Origin: Microglena sp. YARC
Taxonomy: Eukaryota; Chlorophyta; Chlorophyceae; Chlamydomonadales; Chlamydomonadaceae
Assembly: GCA_022414725.1 (NCBI GenBank)
Contig: CM039464.1
Span: 37,033,609 to 37,097,608, forward strand
Length of the DNA: 64,000 nucleotides
Reading direction: 5' to 3'
In this document: in pieces, positions 23,649 through 34,849 of the stretch
Layout of the letters: each line of letters opens with the position of its first letter
Position numbering within the stretch: the stretch's first letter is position 1
Position numbers and translations under genes: made by a program
Notes under the pieces: generated by a model
Seen by the model: the letters and a program-made list of their open reading frames with translations, nothing else
Told to the model about the DNA's origin: nothing
The model's database searches: none

Positions 23649-25900
23649 CGGATATAACTTGACATGAGGGCTTCGTTGCGTCTCCTGGACGGGAATGTAA
23701 GACTGAGCTGGCGGGCAAACCCGGGCAAACACCCAACGGCTTGGAACATGGGTGCCAATCCTATACCAATATACAAAATGTACCTTTCTTACACAATTCA
23801 ATTGGGTTGGGTGCTCTATCAACCAGTTCTGTGCAGGGTTATATTTAACAATTGAAGTGCTCAACTACATACCTTAGTGCTCTGGGCTGCTAAAGCCTTG
23901 GGTTTGCTGTTGTGCTCTGGGCTGTTATGCTCTGAGCTGTTAACGCCTTGGGTTTACTGTTTTGGACCCCCAATGCTGCTAATAGCACCCCGCATGCTGC
24001 TAGGATTGTAGGAGCACCATCGCGGCGTCGCGCTTCGGAAAGACACTGGTTCCTTTCTTTAAAAAAACTGGTTACGGTATGTAGGACGCAATCATTTCTA
24101 AGCATGCAATTAGGACCTCTGCGGCTGAGCTGTAGGTCCCAGAGATATGCTACAGCAGGTGGGATGTATGAGCGGTAGCTGGTGGCCAAATTCGTACAGG
24201 GCTCAGGACGCAGGCTGTAGAATCGGTTAAGTCTCAGGACGCAGATCTGGAGACCTCCTGAAAAAATCAACAAACCTGCTGACGAGTCCTGTGCGCGTGA
24301 GCGCGTCACATAAATTTGACAATCGGAGTGACAGGTGGCACTGGAATCGAGTGCAGAGGATAGAAGCCAGGGTTCAAGATAGGGCCAGGGGGCAGTAATG
24401 TTATTCACCGGGTTTCACCGGCTCACCTAGAGTGACTTAGAGTGCACAGGAATGCCTCCCTGCTGCACTGTACTGTGATGCCGCTGCCAGCTATGGCACG
24501 GACTCTGACGCTGGTACCCTGAGGTGCCGCGCCATCTCAGTACTTCCTCCTAGCGCATTGATTGAATGCTTATCTAACTGTAAAGATCTTATCCTTACCG
24601 TCTTCCCCTCGTCTCTGTGCTCTGCACATACTCCGGAAAACTACAAGTAAGGCCCAGGGTTGGAACGTGCCGGACAAGCAAACAAACCCTAAACCCTAAA
24701 CTGGGACAACAAAAATAATCTCGAGGCCCCATGCCTAAAAATCTTGAAGTTGACCGAGTAGCCTACCAGCACCACCCGGCTCGGGAACCCACTTGGACTC
24801 TTGGAGACCATTATCTCCTCTCACAATACTAATTTGGGGGGGTAAGTAGGGTGCTTATTGTACAGTTTGAAAAGGCCTATCCATTGGTGTTGCTTCCATG
24901 ACCATGCGCCATATGTGGAGCAAACAAAAAAAAATCGGACAATACAATCAGCGTTTGTGGGCACACGGACGAAGCCCCATCATCGCCATCAATGTTACAT
25001 GAGAGGTAGGGCCTGGGTGTACGCCCCCCAGGCCCTCTATACGGTATGCCTTAGCCTATAAAAGTAACATGCTTGGCCTATCTCAAATACATTTCAGCCA
25101 ATGCGAAGCAAATACACAGCCTATACCAATCACATGCCTATAACAACCAATCAACTAGCCAACATGTTTATTTGTCCTAGAGTTTTAGTACCAGTGGGCC
25201 ATGGGTCATCTTCATCAAGGCCACCCTCCTCTACTTCTCCCCCTTCCATTACCTCCCTACTCCAGAACAGTACCGGGCTACCGGCACCTCTTCTAAGGCT
25301 GTCTCAGCCCGCAACAGAAATTTTGCCCCTTGCCCCTTTTGATCACGCTTGTTATGCTCCATGCATGCCAATGACCCCCTCATACTCAGCCACTCTCAGA
25401 GCTTCCTCGTTTTGTACTGCCAGGGTTGGGTTGGGTTAGATGAGGTTTGTTGTTGTTGTTGTCGTTGTTGTTGTTGGGGGAGGGGGGGGGGGGGGGGGGG
25501 GGGCTTCCTAACAGCACCAATTGAATGGCTTCTAGTTGAGGTACGCCCCAGTTCAAGGCCCAGCTCATTCAAAATCCTCGAAGTTCCTCATTTAATTTAA
25601 AATACAGCAATTCCCTTCCCACCACCGACCACCAAACTTGAAAGGCCCACAAGGCCACAACTGTTTTCCAACTGGGCCAGAGTACTGGGCATCGCCCCCC
25701 CCTTTCTAATAACTGCCAAAAAGCGAGCAGCCAAATTGCTGGCTGAAGCTACGAAACCAAATTCAAGTTTGCCAAGTCATTTGCAAATTACATGTGCATA
25801 TACGCGGATATTCGGTATACATTAACAGATCCTGGTTGATCCCGAAATAGGGAGCCACTCACCCGCAGTGGAGTGAAAAAAGAAAAGGACAAAACAGCAT
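23649..25900. other. Unassigned region between hairpin and protease gene
   Basis: No recognisable gene. A small duplication, GTGCTCTGGGCTG..AAAGCCTTGGGTTT.CTGTT, lies at 23877-23962. A plus-strand frame at 25101-25439 is Ser/Pro/Thr-rich and may be chance. A TTG microsatellite followed by 22 G (25482-25503) lies at 25447-25503. The last few hundred bases are probably the protease 3' UTR. Confidence 0.4.
25447..25503. repeat. (TTG)n followed by poly-G
   Basis: About ten TTG/TCG triplets followed by GGGGGAGG and a run reaching 25503, interrupted once by A. Confidence 0.9.
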
Positions 25901-26235
25901 AGTACTGTCACATCTACATCACCATAGACAAGACTTCGTTGACCCAAGACAAGCCCGCCCCAAAGCACCCCGGGATTCTTTCAACCAACCTCAAAATCAC
26001 AAGGTGAGGGTACAAGCAATTAAGTAATGCGTCAATCTGCGTCAAACAAGCAAAATTGTTCCATAGCCACTGGTGTACAGCAATAATAATATACATGCAG
26101 TGTACTGCCTAGCTAATATACAATGAACACGGAGAAAATACAAGTGAATATACCATTTACAACAACCCCGAACAACCATGGGCCACCAGTTGACAGCACA
26201 CATGAAGGGCCATCCGAAAGGGTCCAAGTTCAAGT

Positions 26236-29200
26236 TTATACCACCACCTTGCGGGGAAGAGCCCGGCCTTCGATGAGCTTCATACCACCAAACTTCAACC
26301 TCTCATCGAGAAGCTGGCTCTCCTCTACCTGATCTTCATCGGTGTCAACATCTGATGAAAATGCAGATACAACCTCGTCTTCCTCGGTGTCAAAATCTGA
26401 TGATACCGCAGATACTAAGCTAAAACGCTGAGCCGCATCGCTACCTCTTGAGAAGTCCACCTCGGTATCGGTATCAGAGTCGGACTCTGTGGCCTGGTCT
26501 GAGGGGCCAAAACCCAGGTCCTTAGCTTGGACCCATCCTGATGGAACTCCGAAGTAGCACTCACGCTCGATGCCCATGTTGTACAGGTTGCCCTGACCCT
26601 TAGCATACGCTGAGGTAACGACGCGGGCAAAGCCATCCTCACCCCAGGGCTCTCCCCAGCTGTTCCTCATGATCCAGTACTCAGTACCATCCTCCTCGCC
26701 CCAACCAACGACGCTAATGACATGGTTAGAGTCAGGCTCGTTGGGCAGGTAGTCAGCGAAAATGCCACCTGAACACAGGGCAGAATATAAGTGAGAAGTG
26801 GAAAAGTGCCACTATGCTCCCCCATAATAATACGAATATATGATCCAAACCAATTTCTCAAGGCAAATAATGACTGAAGTTGTGGACTACACAAGATTTT
26901 GTGGGATTCAGGATCAAACTGTATTCCTACCAATTTATTTTTTGAAAACGCGAAGAAAGAATACATGTGCATATCGTATTCGCATGTATCTCCTAGATAC
27001 TTGCGAGTGCTATGTTATGCACAGGTATCTCATATATAATTGTTCACAGTATGCGTGCCTAACTGAAGCGTTCACGAGTCTCACTTTCATATGCATCTAG
27101 GTTGTCAGTGGCGTGGATGCTGCAGCTGATTGGCCCCCTGGCCAGGATCTCAGCCTTCATCTCGAACTCTCCAGTAACCATGCCGTACTCATTGATGGTG
27201 AGACGCTCGTATTCATAGATGGGCTGGCACCCCTCCTCAGGCCAGCAAGTGAAGCACTGCTCCAGATCATGGCACGCCTCATTGTGTGCGACGTACTGGT
27301 TGCAGGTGTCAGGGGGGATTCCCTTCTCAGCAGCATACTTGTAAACCCCATGGTCCCAGCCTGTACAAAAAGGAAGAGTAGGGTAGTGAGCAAGTAAATA
27401 TCTGTATATAGATCATAGGAAGGGAAGTGAGCAACACGATGGTCCAACAAACCCCAATGACCCAGCCTGTACAAAAAGGAAGAGGAGGGCAGTGGGCAAG
27501 GATATATACACGTATATATATAATAGGAAGGGAAGTGAGCAACACGATGGTCCCACACACTCCATGGTCCCAGCCTGTGCAAGAAGGAAGAGGAGGGCAG
27601 CGAGAGAGGGTATATATATAGGAAGGGAATTGAGCGCCACTATGGTCCCATGCGGACTTCATGATTTTAACCTGCACCAAAAAAGCAAAAGGAAAGGAAG
27701 TGAGAGTCAGTATGCTTTTGAAGGCTGCTATCAAATCATCAAACATTATGTGAAGCTCACGCTGCCGCACTTGCTAGAAAACAGCAGAGATACATGCACA
27801 CATACATGCACCCACTGTCAGGGATTTGTTTTTCAAATCTGAAAGTGGGTTTTTTGTAGCTTCATGGTCTTAGGCCTCGTCCAGGGACAGCGTTTTATGG
27901 CTTTTTATAGCTCGTATAGCTTAAGGGCGATTTGGGGCGATTTATAGCCATGTAAGGCAAATACATTTTATTTCTTTATTTTTGTACCGGCAATTTGGGC
28001 CAATACGGGGTCAGAAGTAGCGATCGCTATATATTGAGGGGAATATTCCAGCCCATAAATGCTTGCGAGCTTCGTGTACTCCAGAAGGGGCACTAAATAA
28101 TTAAATACTTAAATCAGCTTAAATAAATAATTAGTACGAGGCCTTTCTACGAGGCGCGAATTTAGGAGGGCCAGCCCGTTTGCTTGCACTGGGGCCAACC
28201 CCAGATGGGGTACTCACAGACCTGCCTAACAGATCATCCTAGCTTGTTGCTTGAAGCCTGCAACATGAAGGAGGGGCTTGCACTTATACCATGAAGAGGC
28301 GGAGGTACACTACATTTGACATAGACTAAGCTCCTCTTCTATCCATCAATACATCTATCCTGCCTATATAAATCCATAGATGCAGCATACAGCATAGGAC
28401 GTGCCGTACCTCCACTGCAGCTTCTAGAATTAAAAAAGCTTAACTAACAGTAGAGCTTTATCTAGCCCCATATATGGGGCCACCCCCTATTTAAATTATA
28501 TACTAGGCTTTGCCCATATAGAGCACAGCTAAAGCTATACACTATTAATTGGGTTGCCCCCTGGGGGCCAAATAGCTTTAGCTATTATGCGTACGCCAAT
28601 TCCAAGTATTATAAGGCCACCTGGGTGCCGTACCTCCATTGCAGCTTCCAGCGCCGCCACATGAGATGACATTCTGGACTGACAGAACAGTCTGGGGGAA
28701 GACACCCTGCACAAAAGCACCAATTTTGGAGATGTTAAAAGCATTGCTACATAATGTAAGGCCAGGTAGACAGGTAGCTAACAGTTATAATCCGTGGCTT
28801 TTTCATCAAGCATGTTCAGTAAATGGGTGGAGGCAACCAGAAGATTCATAATTGTAAAAGCATCCACTTCAGCAAATTCATTCTCTTACTTTTTTTACTA
28901 TTTTAAAATCCAGTTCAACATGATCACCCTTGTGTGTCAGCCTACATCAACACATTCGCTGTCTAGAAATCTACTTCAGCATATTCATTCTCTAAGTTTG
29001 ACCTAGTTCAAATGATCAGCATAACCACCTTTGTGCTTCAGCCAAGCTTAACACATTCACTGTCTTGGCCGAAGGGCCTCAACTGACACATACTACAACT
29101 AACACAAACACTACAACGACAACTCAACTAACTAACAATGCTACAACTTACACTACAACTAATGCAAACATAGAACCATCTTGCACCTTCTTTATAATGT

Positions 29201-31864
29201 TCTGTCGATCAGACAGGGAAGAGGTGGCACCATGCGCCCAGCAAGATCCGCAGTACCTAGTAGTCAGCAGGATGGAGGGAGTCTTGATTGGTGGTGTGGT
29301 GTGTGGTGGGGTGCCACAGTAATGGGGCATACATACATTCGGTGGTTTTGAGGCCCGAGGGATAATGCCTCACAATGTACTATATACTATGTATAATACA
29401 CTATATGCTGTACTATATTCAAGTGGCCCACAAGTCCAACAGGATTCGCAGTACCTAGTAGTCAGCAGGATAAAAGGAGTCTTGATTGGGTTTTAACAAT
29501 ATTCATTTATATGATGCACTCTTATATACAATCTTATATTCAGCCGATTCTGACATGGTTGGTTGCAGTCCAAATGACACTTATGGCGACCCTGGCATGG
29601 AGGGGGGATGTGGGGTACGCCCTGAATGAGTTTGAATGTCATCAATGAGTTAGAATGCCATGAATGATGCAGTAAAAAGGGATCTAGAACATGCAAGCAT
29701 GACGATTTGCGGCAACTGAATGTCAGACAAACTGATAATCGGAGGTAGAAGGACAGTTATCATGTAACGGAGTGCTACACCATGAGGCATGTCAGACTGG
29801 CAACTCGGAGGTAGAAGAACAGTTATGGTGTAACGAAGTGCTACACCATGAGGCATGTCAGACTGGCAACTCGAGACGTCAATATTGAATCGTAGGTAAT
29901 TATACCCAGATATATAGACTAGTACCCAGGTATATAGACTAACTACCTTGCTACATATGTTGACTCACTGGGGGATATGCTGGTTCCTGATGGGACTCAA
30001 GTAATTGACTCCGTTTACCAGGCGCCTAGGGAAAGGGGAAGAGAAAGGGGTTCAGTAAACAAGCTGGGTGACAGTGCTTGTCCTTTGCACTGGGGGGTGC
30101 CAATGACGGGGACGGGGGTGAAATAGCGGGTCAAGCCTTCAAGAAAGTTCTTTGCCCTGGGGTTACCAATGACAAGGATGGGGGGGGAATAGCTTTTGCT
30201 GTGGGGTTTGAGGTTCAGTAAAGCTGGATGACAGTGCGTAGCCTTTGCCCTGGCGTTGCCAATGACAAGGGCAGGGGGGAAATAGCAGGCAATTTCTTTC
30301 AGAAAGTCCTTTCAAACAATGATCAATAATAAATGTATACCAGTATAAACTGCAGAAGTCCTAAGTACTAACGTAACGCAAGACATGTAGAAAACAGATT
30401 ACATCTAGGAACATATAGAATATGTAACAGACAGTGGTGAAAGAATGTGTGCCTTGAATAAGTCCAAATATGTTGAACCCTGTGCACCTTGAACCCGGTT
30501 GCAGTACAATCTACTCCTGGTGCTTTTTGGATCTGGTTGCAGTACACTCTACACCCAGTGCATTTTGAACCCAGTTGCAGTACACTCTACACCTCTCAGC
30601 CCCCCCCCCCCCCCCCCCCCCCCTCCAACATCCCTGCAAGCATTGGTAAGTAGGATTCACAATTCAAGATACATGCGCACAGTACCCAGCAGACAAAGGG
30701 AGTTGCTTCTCACAAGAATAGGATACTCACAGTGCCATCAAATAATAATACGCATACTGCCACAATCAATACCAGGCCCTGAGGGTTGATATAAGAAATT
30801 GAGAAGGGTAGGTTGACGAGGTTGGATTTTTGAACATCCAATAGATGGTAAAGACAACTCCTGTATCCACTTGCCCAATAGATGGTTAAGACAACTCCCC
30901 TGTTTTCGCTTGCTCATGCTTGAGCAAGCTGTACCATCTTCCTTCTAGTTTAACTCTCTTTTCTATTCACCGTCCCACAGGCAGTTTAACTCACCAGTCT
31001 AAGCTCGCAGGCAAGGCCATTCCCTTCATCCTCTCATGAGGTCTGGGGGTAGATCTGCAGAAGGGGAGAAATTGATTTCAAGACTTTCATTCAAATGTCT
31101 TGAATTTTCAAATGCACATGAGGTTGGTTGGTTACAGGTTGGTCGGTGGTTGATGAGACAGATACATGCAGGAGCCACTCACGAAGAAACAAGGCCAAGG
31201 CAGCGCTACCTCTAGAATGGGGATAAAAACGAGCAGAGTGGCCGCAGGGCTTGAGACTAGGCCTGCCTAGGGCTTCGATGATATGCGATCGCCACATGGG
31301 CGCGCTGGGCAGACGCCGACTGAGAGAGAATTCAACTTGCAGCAGTCGATACAGAACGCATGGCAATGCATTCCAGCTCCAAGAGGAACGCCAAAGAGGA
31401 AGAATGAGAGGTTCTAAGGGAGGGGAAAAGGACGAAGGCGACGTCGTAAAACAGATAGAGATATCGTTGGTAAAAAACAGCACACGGTGCGAGCGCGATA
31501 TTGAAAGCGTAATAGCGAATTGGGTGAGTGGAGCTGAATCTAGGAACGGCCTAAGGGGGAGGGGGAAGTTCTGTTAGGTGACCCTAGTTCGAAGGGGTGG
31601 AGGGAGTCGATTTAATTTCTGGGCCGGGCGCGCCCGCGGGCGGATCATGGGTCATTCGAATGCATTCAACGATCAAAAACTGATACATTAAATAGCAGCA
31701 ATCAATTGACGGTCTTACATCAGCTCGGTAGGCTCCCCATCCCGGATGATCGACGTTGCGAACCGACTAGGGCTGTTGTGCTTCTCATGGAGCACTAGAG
31801 CCGCCCGGGATTGGGAAAAGGACAGGCAGATAACTGCCAGAGCCAGCAGGGTGTATCGCGCCAT
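26236..31864 (-). CDS. CTSZ-like: Cathepsin X/Z-type papain-family cysteine protease
   Basis: A complete seven-exon gene: complement(31719..31864, 30995..31054, 29969..30025, 29187..29256, 28634..28706, 27085..27360, 26236..26768), 404 residues plus TAA. All introns are GT..AG and every phase joins. Residues 1-21 ([21 protein letters not shown]) look like a signal peptide; the propeptide is short, about 40 residues. The mature enzyme begins near [22 protein letters not shown] holds the oxyanion Gln, the catalytic Cys and the HIP insertion that marks cathepsin X/Z, a lysosomal carboxypeptidase. The catalytic His is in [11 protein letters not shown] and the Asn in [12 protein letters not shown]. 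After ECYFGVPSG, where animal enzymes end, an extra acidic Ser/Asp/Glu-rich tail of about 100 residues follows. The propeptide Cys known from animal cathepsin X is absent. Expected in endolysosomal or vacuolar protein turnover. A further in-frame ATG upstream (31990) would spoil the signal peptide, so 31864 is chosen. Confidence 0.93.
27361..27690 (-). repeat. Four ~105-bp copies of a protease splice acceptor
   Basis: In the fifth intron of the protease gene, the true acceptor (minus strand: CTTTTTGTACAG before GCTGGGACCATGG) is followed upstream by two clear tandem copies (near 27466 and 27573) and one diverged copy (near 27671). Each copy includes the polypyrimidine tract, the AG and several bases resembling the exon start, then TATATA-rich sequence and AGGAAGGGAAGTGAGC (plus strand). 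Period about 98-107 bp. Confidence 0.88.
28401..28426 (-). repeat. Duplicate of a protease splice donor
   Basis: Plus-strand GTGCCGTACCTCCACTGCAG followed by CTTCTAG is a near copy of 28627-28652, where on the minus strand GGAAGCTGCAATGGAG meets the donor gtacgg. The copy lies about 225 bp into the intron and keeps the GAG/gtacgg junction. Confidence 0.8.
29443..29488 (-). repeat. Duplicate of the acceptor before the catalytic-Cys exon
   Basis: About 45 bp nearly identical to 29245-29290. On the minus strand both contain ATCCTGCTGACTACTAG followed by GTACTGCG. The upstream copy retains the AG and the first exon bases, so it is a possible alternative acceptor. Confidence 0.85.
29725..29875. 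repeat. Two ~74-bp tandem copies in a protease intron
   Basis: Units start at about 29730 and 29804 and share CGGAGGTAGAAG, ACAGTTAT, TGTAACG and GTGCTACACCATGAGGCATG. Intronic (between 29257 and 29968), with no coding role seen. Confidence 0.85.
30050..30310. repeat. Three ~95-bp degenerate units in a protease intron
   Basis: Units share CCTTTGCCCTGG, GTTGCCAATGACAAGG and GGGGGGAAATAGC. The intron (30026-30994) also contains three 55-bp copies of a GGTTGCAGTACACTCTACACC unit at about 30488-30595, followed by 24 C (30600-30623). Confidence 0.8.
31055..31718 (-). other. First intron of the protease gene
   Basis: Donor gtaaga after 31719 and acceptor ctgcag before 31054. It holds open frames on both strands with no motifs; nothing else was seen. 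Confidence 0.7.
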
Positions 31865-32030
31865 CGCAAGGGTTGAGAGGGTTGAAGACCTATCCTCTTT
31901 GCAGGTAGAAATGTTGACTGGCAGGGTGGTAGTGGCTATTATCACCTTGACGCGGACTAGGGTTCTCAGGCTCCTGGTTTTCTTAACCAACTTTCAACCG
32001 CCCCATGTGTGTCATCAGAGGAGTGTCATA

Positions 32031-32827
32031 GGGCGTGTTTCCAGTGGACCAACAGTTCAACTGTGTATAGTAGACCACTCAACCCTACAGTTCAAGTTCG
32101 AGTGCTGAGCTGGGCCCTAAGACCTCAAGAAGTGCCTTGTCATCACGGCTGCCCCTCCAGCGCGTTCTGGTCCCCTGCCCCCCTCGCTGCAAGTGCTTGC
32201 AGCTTGCTCGAAGTTTCCTCAAATCACCGCATCCACCGCTTACCACCGCCAGTGTATTATTTCGCTGCGCTCTTCACTTCCATCTGTTCTCTTGCTCCTC
32301 CTGCCGCTGCCGCTTCTGCATCTGCTCCGTCCGGTCGAATGGATCGGACGGTCAGATTGAGATCTCGGTCGAATCTGTGGCTCTCGCTATCATCATTCGA
32401 ACTGGTTAATTTCCGCCTTTCTTTCATGTCTTCGCCCATCCAACTTGAAATTGGCTCCCAATTACTCGCAACTCGGGGCGTGTTGACAGATCTCGGGGAG
32501 AATCTGCGAAGATGCTCGCTGCTGTATCACTTTTGTGATTTTGTCCAACGCTCTCCCTCGAAATTGTCCACCGCCCTCCCCCCAAAAATAGTTGAACTGT
32601 TGAGCAATCCCGATCAGGGGGGGGGGGGGGGGGGGGGGGGGGTTCGGGATTGCTCAACAGTTGAACTGTTGAGGGGGAGGGCGACGGACAAACCCTGACG
32701 TGGCTGCCCACCTGGCGTGCCACATCGGCGAAAAGTTGAACTGTTGAAGTTGAACTGTGCCCACTGGAAACACTCGTGCCACGCTGGCGCCCACAGTTGA
32801 ACTATTTGGTCCACTGGAAACACGCCC
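32031..32827. mobile_element. MITE, copy 2 (797 bp, 3-bp TSD)
   Basis: Near-identical to the copy at 958-1752, with the same perfect inverted ends (GGGCGTGTTTCCAGTGGACC). The flanking triplet ATA is duplicated (32028-32030, 32828-32830). ATA is not the TAA/TTA expected of PIF/Harbinger, so either target preference is loose or the assignment is wrong. The central palindrome is perfect here (arms GTTGAACTGTTGAGCAATCC and its complement) with 26 G (32617-32642) in the loop, compared with 32 G in copy 1. The insertion lies 167 bp upstream of the protease start codon. Confidence 0.88.
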
Positions 32828-33224
32828 ATAGTCAGCACGCTCCCCGCCTCCCCGCCTCCCCACCTCTGCGTACGCGTATTTCCCATGCAAAAGCTCTGAA
32901 CCTACGTGGCACCAGCCATTAATACCCATCGCCCTCTTCGGCAGTAATATCACGGTCAGAGCATCGCAAAAGGTCTGCTTCAGACCTAAGCCAGCCCCCG
33001 ATGTAACACCCGCCCCATGTGCTGTTCGGCACCCGCTCTCGTCACTCGTCTGTATCCCCCATCTCGCATCCTGACCCTCTTCTCCCGACCTGCGCAAATT
33101 CTGATTTCGGCTGGGCTCCTGCGTACCTCCGAGGCACTGCCCCCTGGGTCCATCCAAGACTGAGTACCACCTCCAACTTGGATTCCTTTCTTGTAATACA
33201 ACCAACGCCTCTCCTTTATTTATC

Positions 33225-34681
33225 TTTTTCACCGCTAGAGCATGTCTGGGCTTCCGCATCTTCCTCTAAAGTTGTTGCTGATATCGTGCTGCGCACTGTT
33301 CGACTAGAATCGCCAATTGGCGAAGTAGCTTCTGTTTGTCGCTCTTGGCATTCTATAATATCGAGCAACCTTGTCGATATCTTAACCCGGAGAAACCATG
33401 GCGGCATGGCCGAATTCCTTGGTCGTGCCGTAGAATGGCAAATTGTATCTGGCTCGTGAACTAGATTCCAGACCAGGATCGTTGCAAGCAGAGATCTGGT
33501 TGCAAGATGCTCACGTGGCCCTCATCGTGGTGGCAGAGAGAGGGGACAAAGAACTGGTTAGACTGCTGCTTTATGCCCCCTAGCACGCCGCCCATGCCGG
33601 CTGCCATAATGGGCAGATTCTGATTCTGACAGAGATTAAAGGCTACATTGAGATAGTGTCCATGTTGCCAAATGCGCCACAGCATGCTGCCCGTGGAGAC
33701 TGCCAGGGTGGGCATGCACTAATGCTAGTAGTTATCAATGGCCACACTGAGATAGTGTCCATGTTGTTAAATGCACCACAGCATGCTGCCCATGCATGCG
33801 CATTCTATACAAGGACTTCCCCTAGTCTTAGCATCACATCGAGGCCACATGGAGAAAGTGCGATTGTTGCTAAACGTTACACACCTCCCGGCCCAGGCCA
33901 ATTTTCAGGATGGATACTCTCTAAGGTTAGCTGCTTAGCATGACCACGCTGAGATAGTGCACATGCTGTTGAATGCGCCGCAGCATACTGCGGACGCTGA
34001 TTGGCATTATGGACGTGCACTGATTCTTGCGGCCCAGCATGGCCATGAAGAGGCAGCACGTATGTTGTTGCATGCCCCACAGCATGCAGCCAGTGCTAAC
34101 TGTCAAGATTGCCGTGCTTTAATCCTAGTGGCACAGCACGGCCGCATCAACATAGTGCGCCTTCCGTTGAATATGCCCGAGCATGCGGCTCGAGCGGATT
34201 GCCATGATTGTCGTGCTCTAGTACTAGCTGCGCAGTTTGGCCACAGCGAGATTGTGTGCATGTTGTTGAGTACCGCACAGAATGCTGCCCATGCAGAATG
34301 TCAAGGAGGACGTGTCTTGCTGTATGCCTCACAGCATGGCCACATGGAGATCCTGCGTATGCTAAAAGCGCCTCATATCATGCTGCACATGCTGACTGCC
34401 AAGATGGTCTGGCTCTTCTAATTGCAGCAAAGGAAGGCCACAGAGACACAAGTCGCATCTTGTTGGATGCCCCAAAGCATGCCACGCATGCTGATTGCCG
34501 AAATAGCCGTGCACTGGTGTTGGCCATTGGGAGTAACCACTGGGACATAATGCAGATGCTAGTCTTAGCACCTCAATATGGCGCCCATTCCTTTGGTTTA
34601 GATACACAACAATTGGTGTCGGCAGCAGAGCGCTCTAACGAGGAGCTAGAGCATGTCTTGCTTGGCGCATATATATATTAA
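33225..34681 (+). pseudogene. F-box-like plus ankyrin-repeat protein, broken
   Basis: The first part (about 33240-33400) reads VCRSWHSIISSNLVDILTRR, similar to the C-terminal half of an F-box, the motif that tethers substrates to SCF ubiquitin ligases. From 33510 to 34580 roughly ten ankyrin-type units follow, of the form GHTEIVSMLLNAPQHAAHAD with a C/Q-rich turn before the next ALILAAQ helix; ankyrin repeats bind proteins. The frame is interrupted by a TGA at about 33457, by TAG at about 33579 and 33938 where related units have CAG, and by shifts near 33800 and 34370. The last unit ends GLDTQQLVSAAERSNEELEH and stops at TAA 34679. Probably a dead member of a gene family, although some indels could be sequencing errors. 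Confidence 0.75.
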
Positions 34682-34849
34682 TGCCAACATGAGAGATAGA
34701 TGAGGGTGTGCTGTTGCACAGCTGGGAGATTGAGTGACGACTATGATAGTAACAGGGCAGCAGTCAATGGAACATAGTATGTATTCTAGTCATGTCCCCT
34801 CGACATGGTGCACATGCCTTTGGTCTGGAAACTGTGACTTGAACTTGAA

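Noticed and set aside
24680..24700. Interstitial telomere repeat (AAACCCTAAACCCTAAAC)
   Set aside because: Only about two units of CCCTAAA; too short to mean a former telomere.
25831..25842. CCTGGTTGATCC, the start word of 18S rRNA
   Set aside because: The following bases (CGAAATAGGGAG) do not match 18S rRNA; chance 12-mer.
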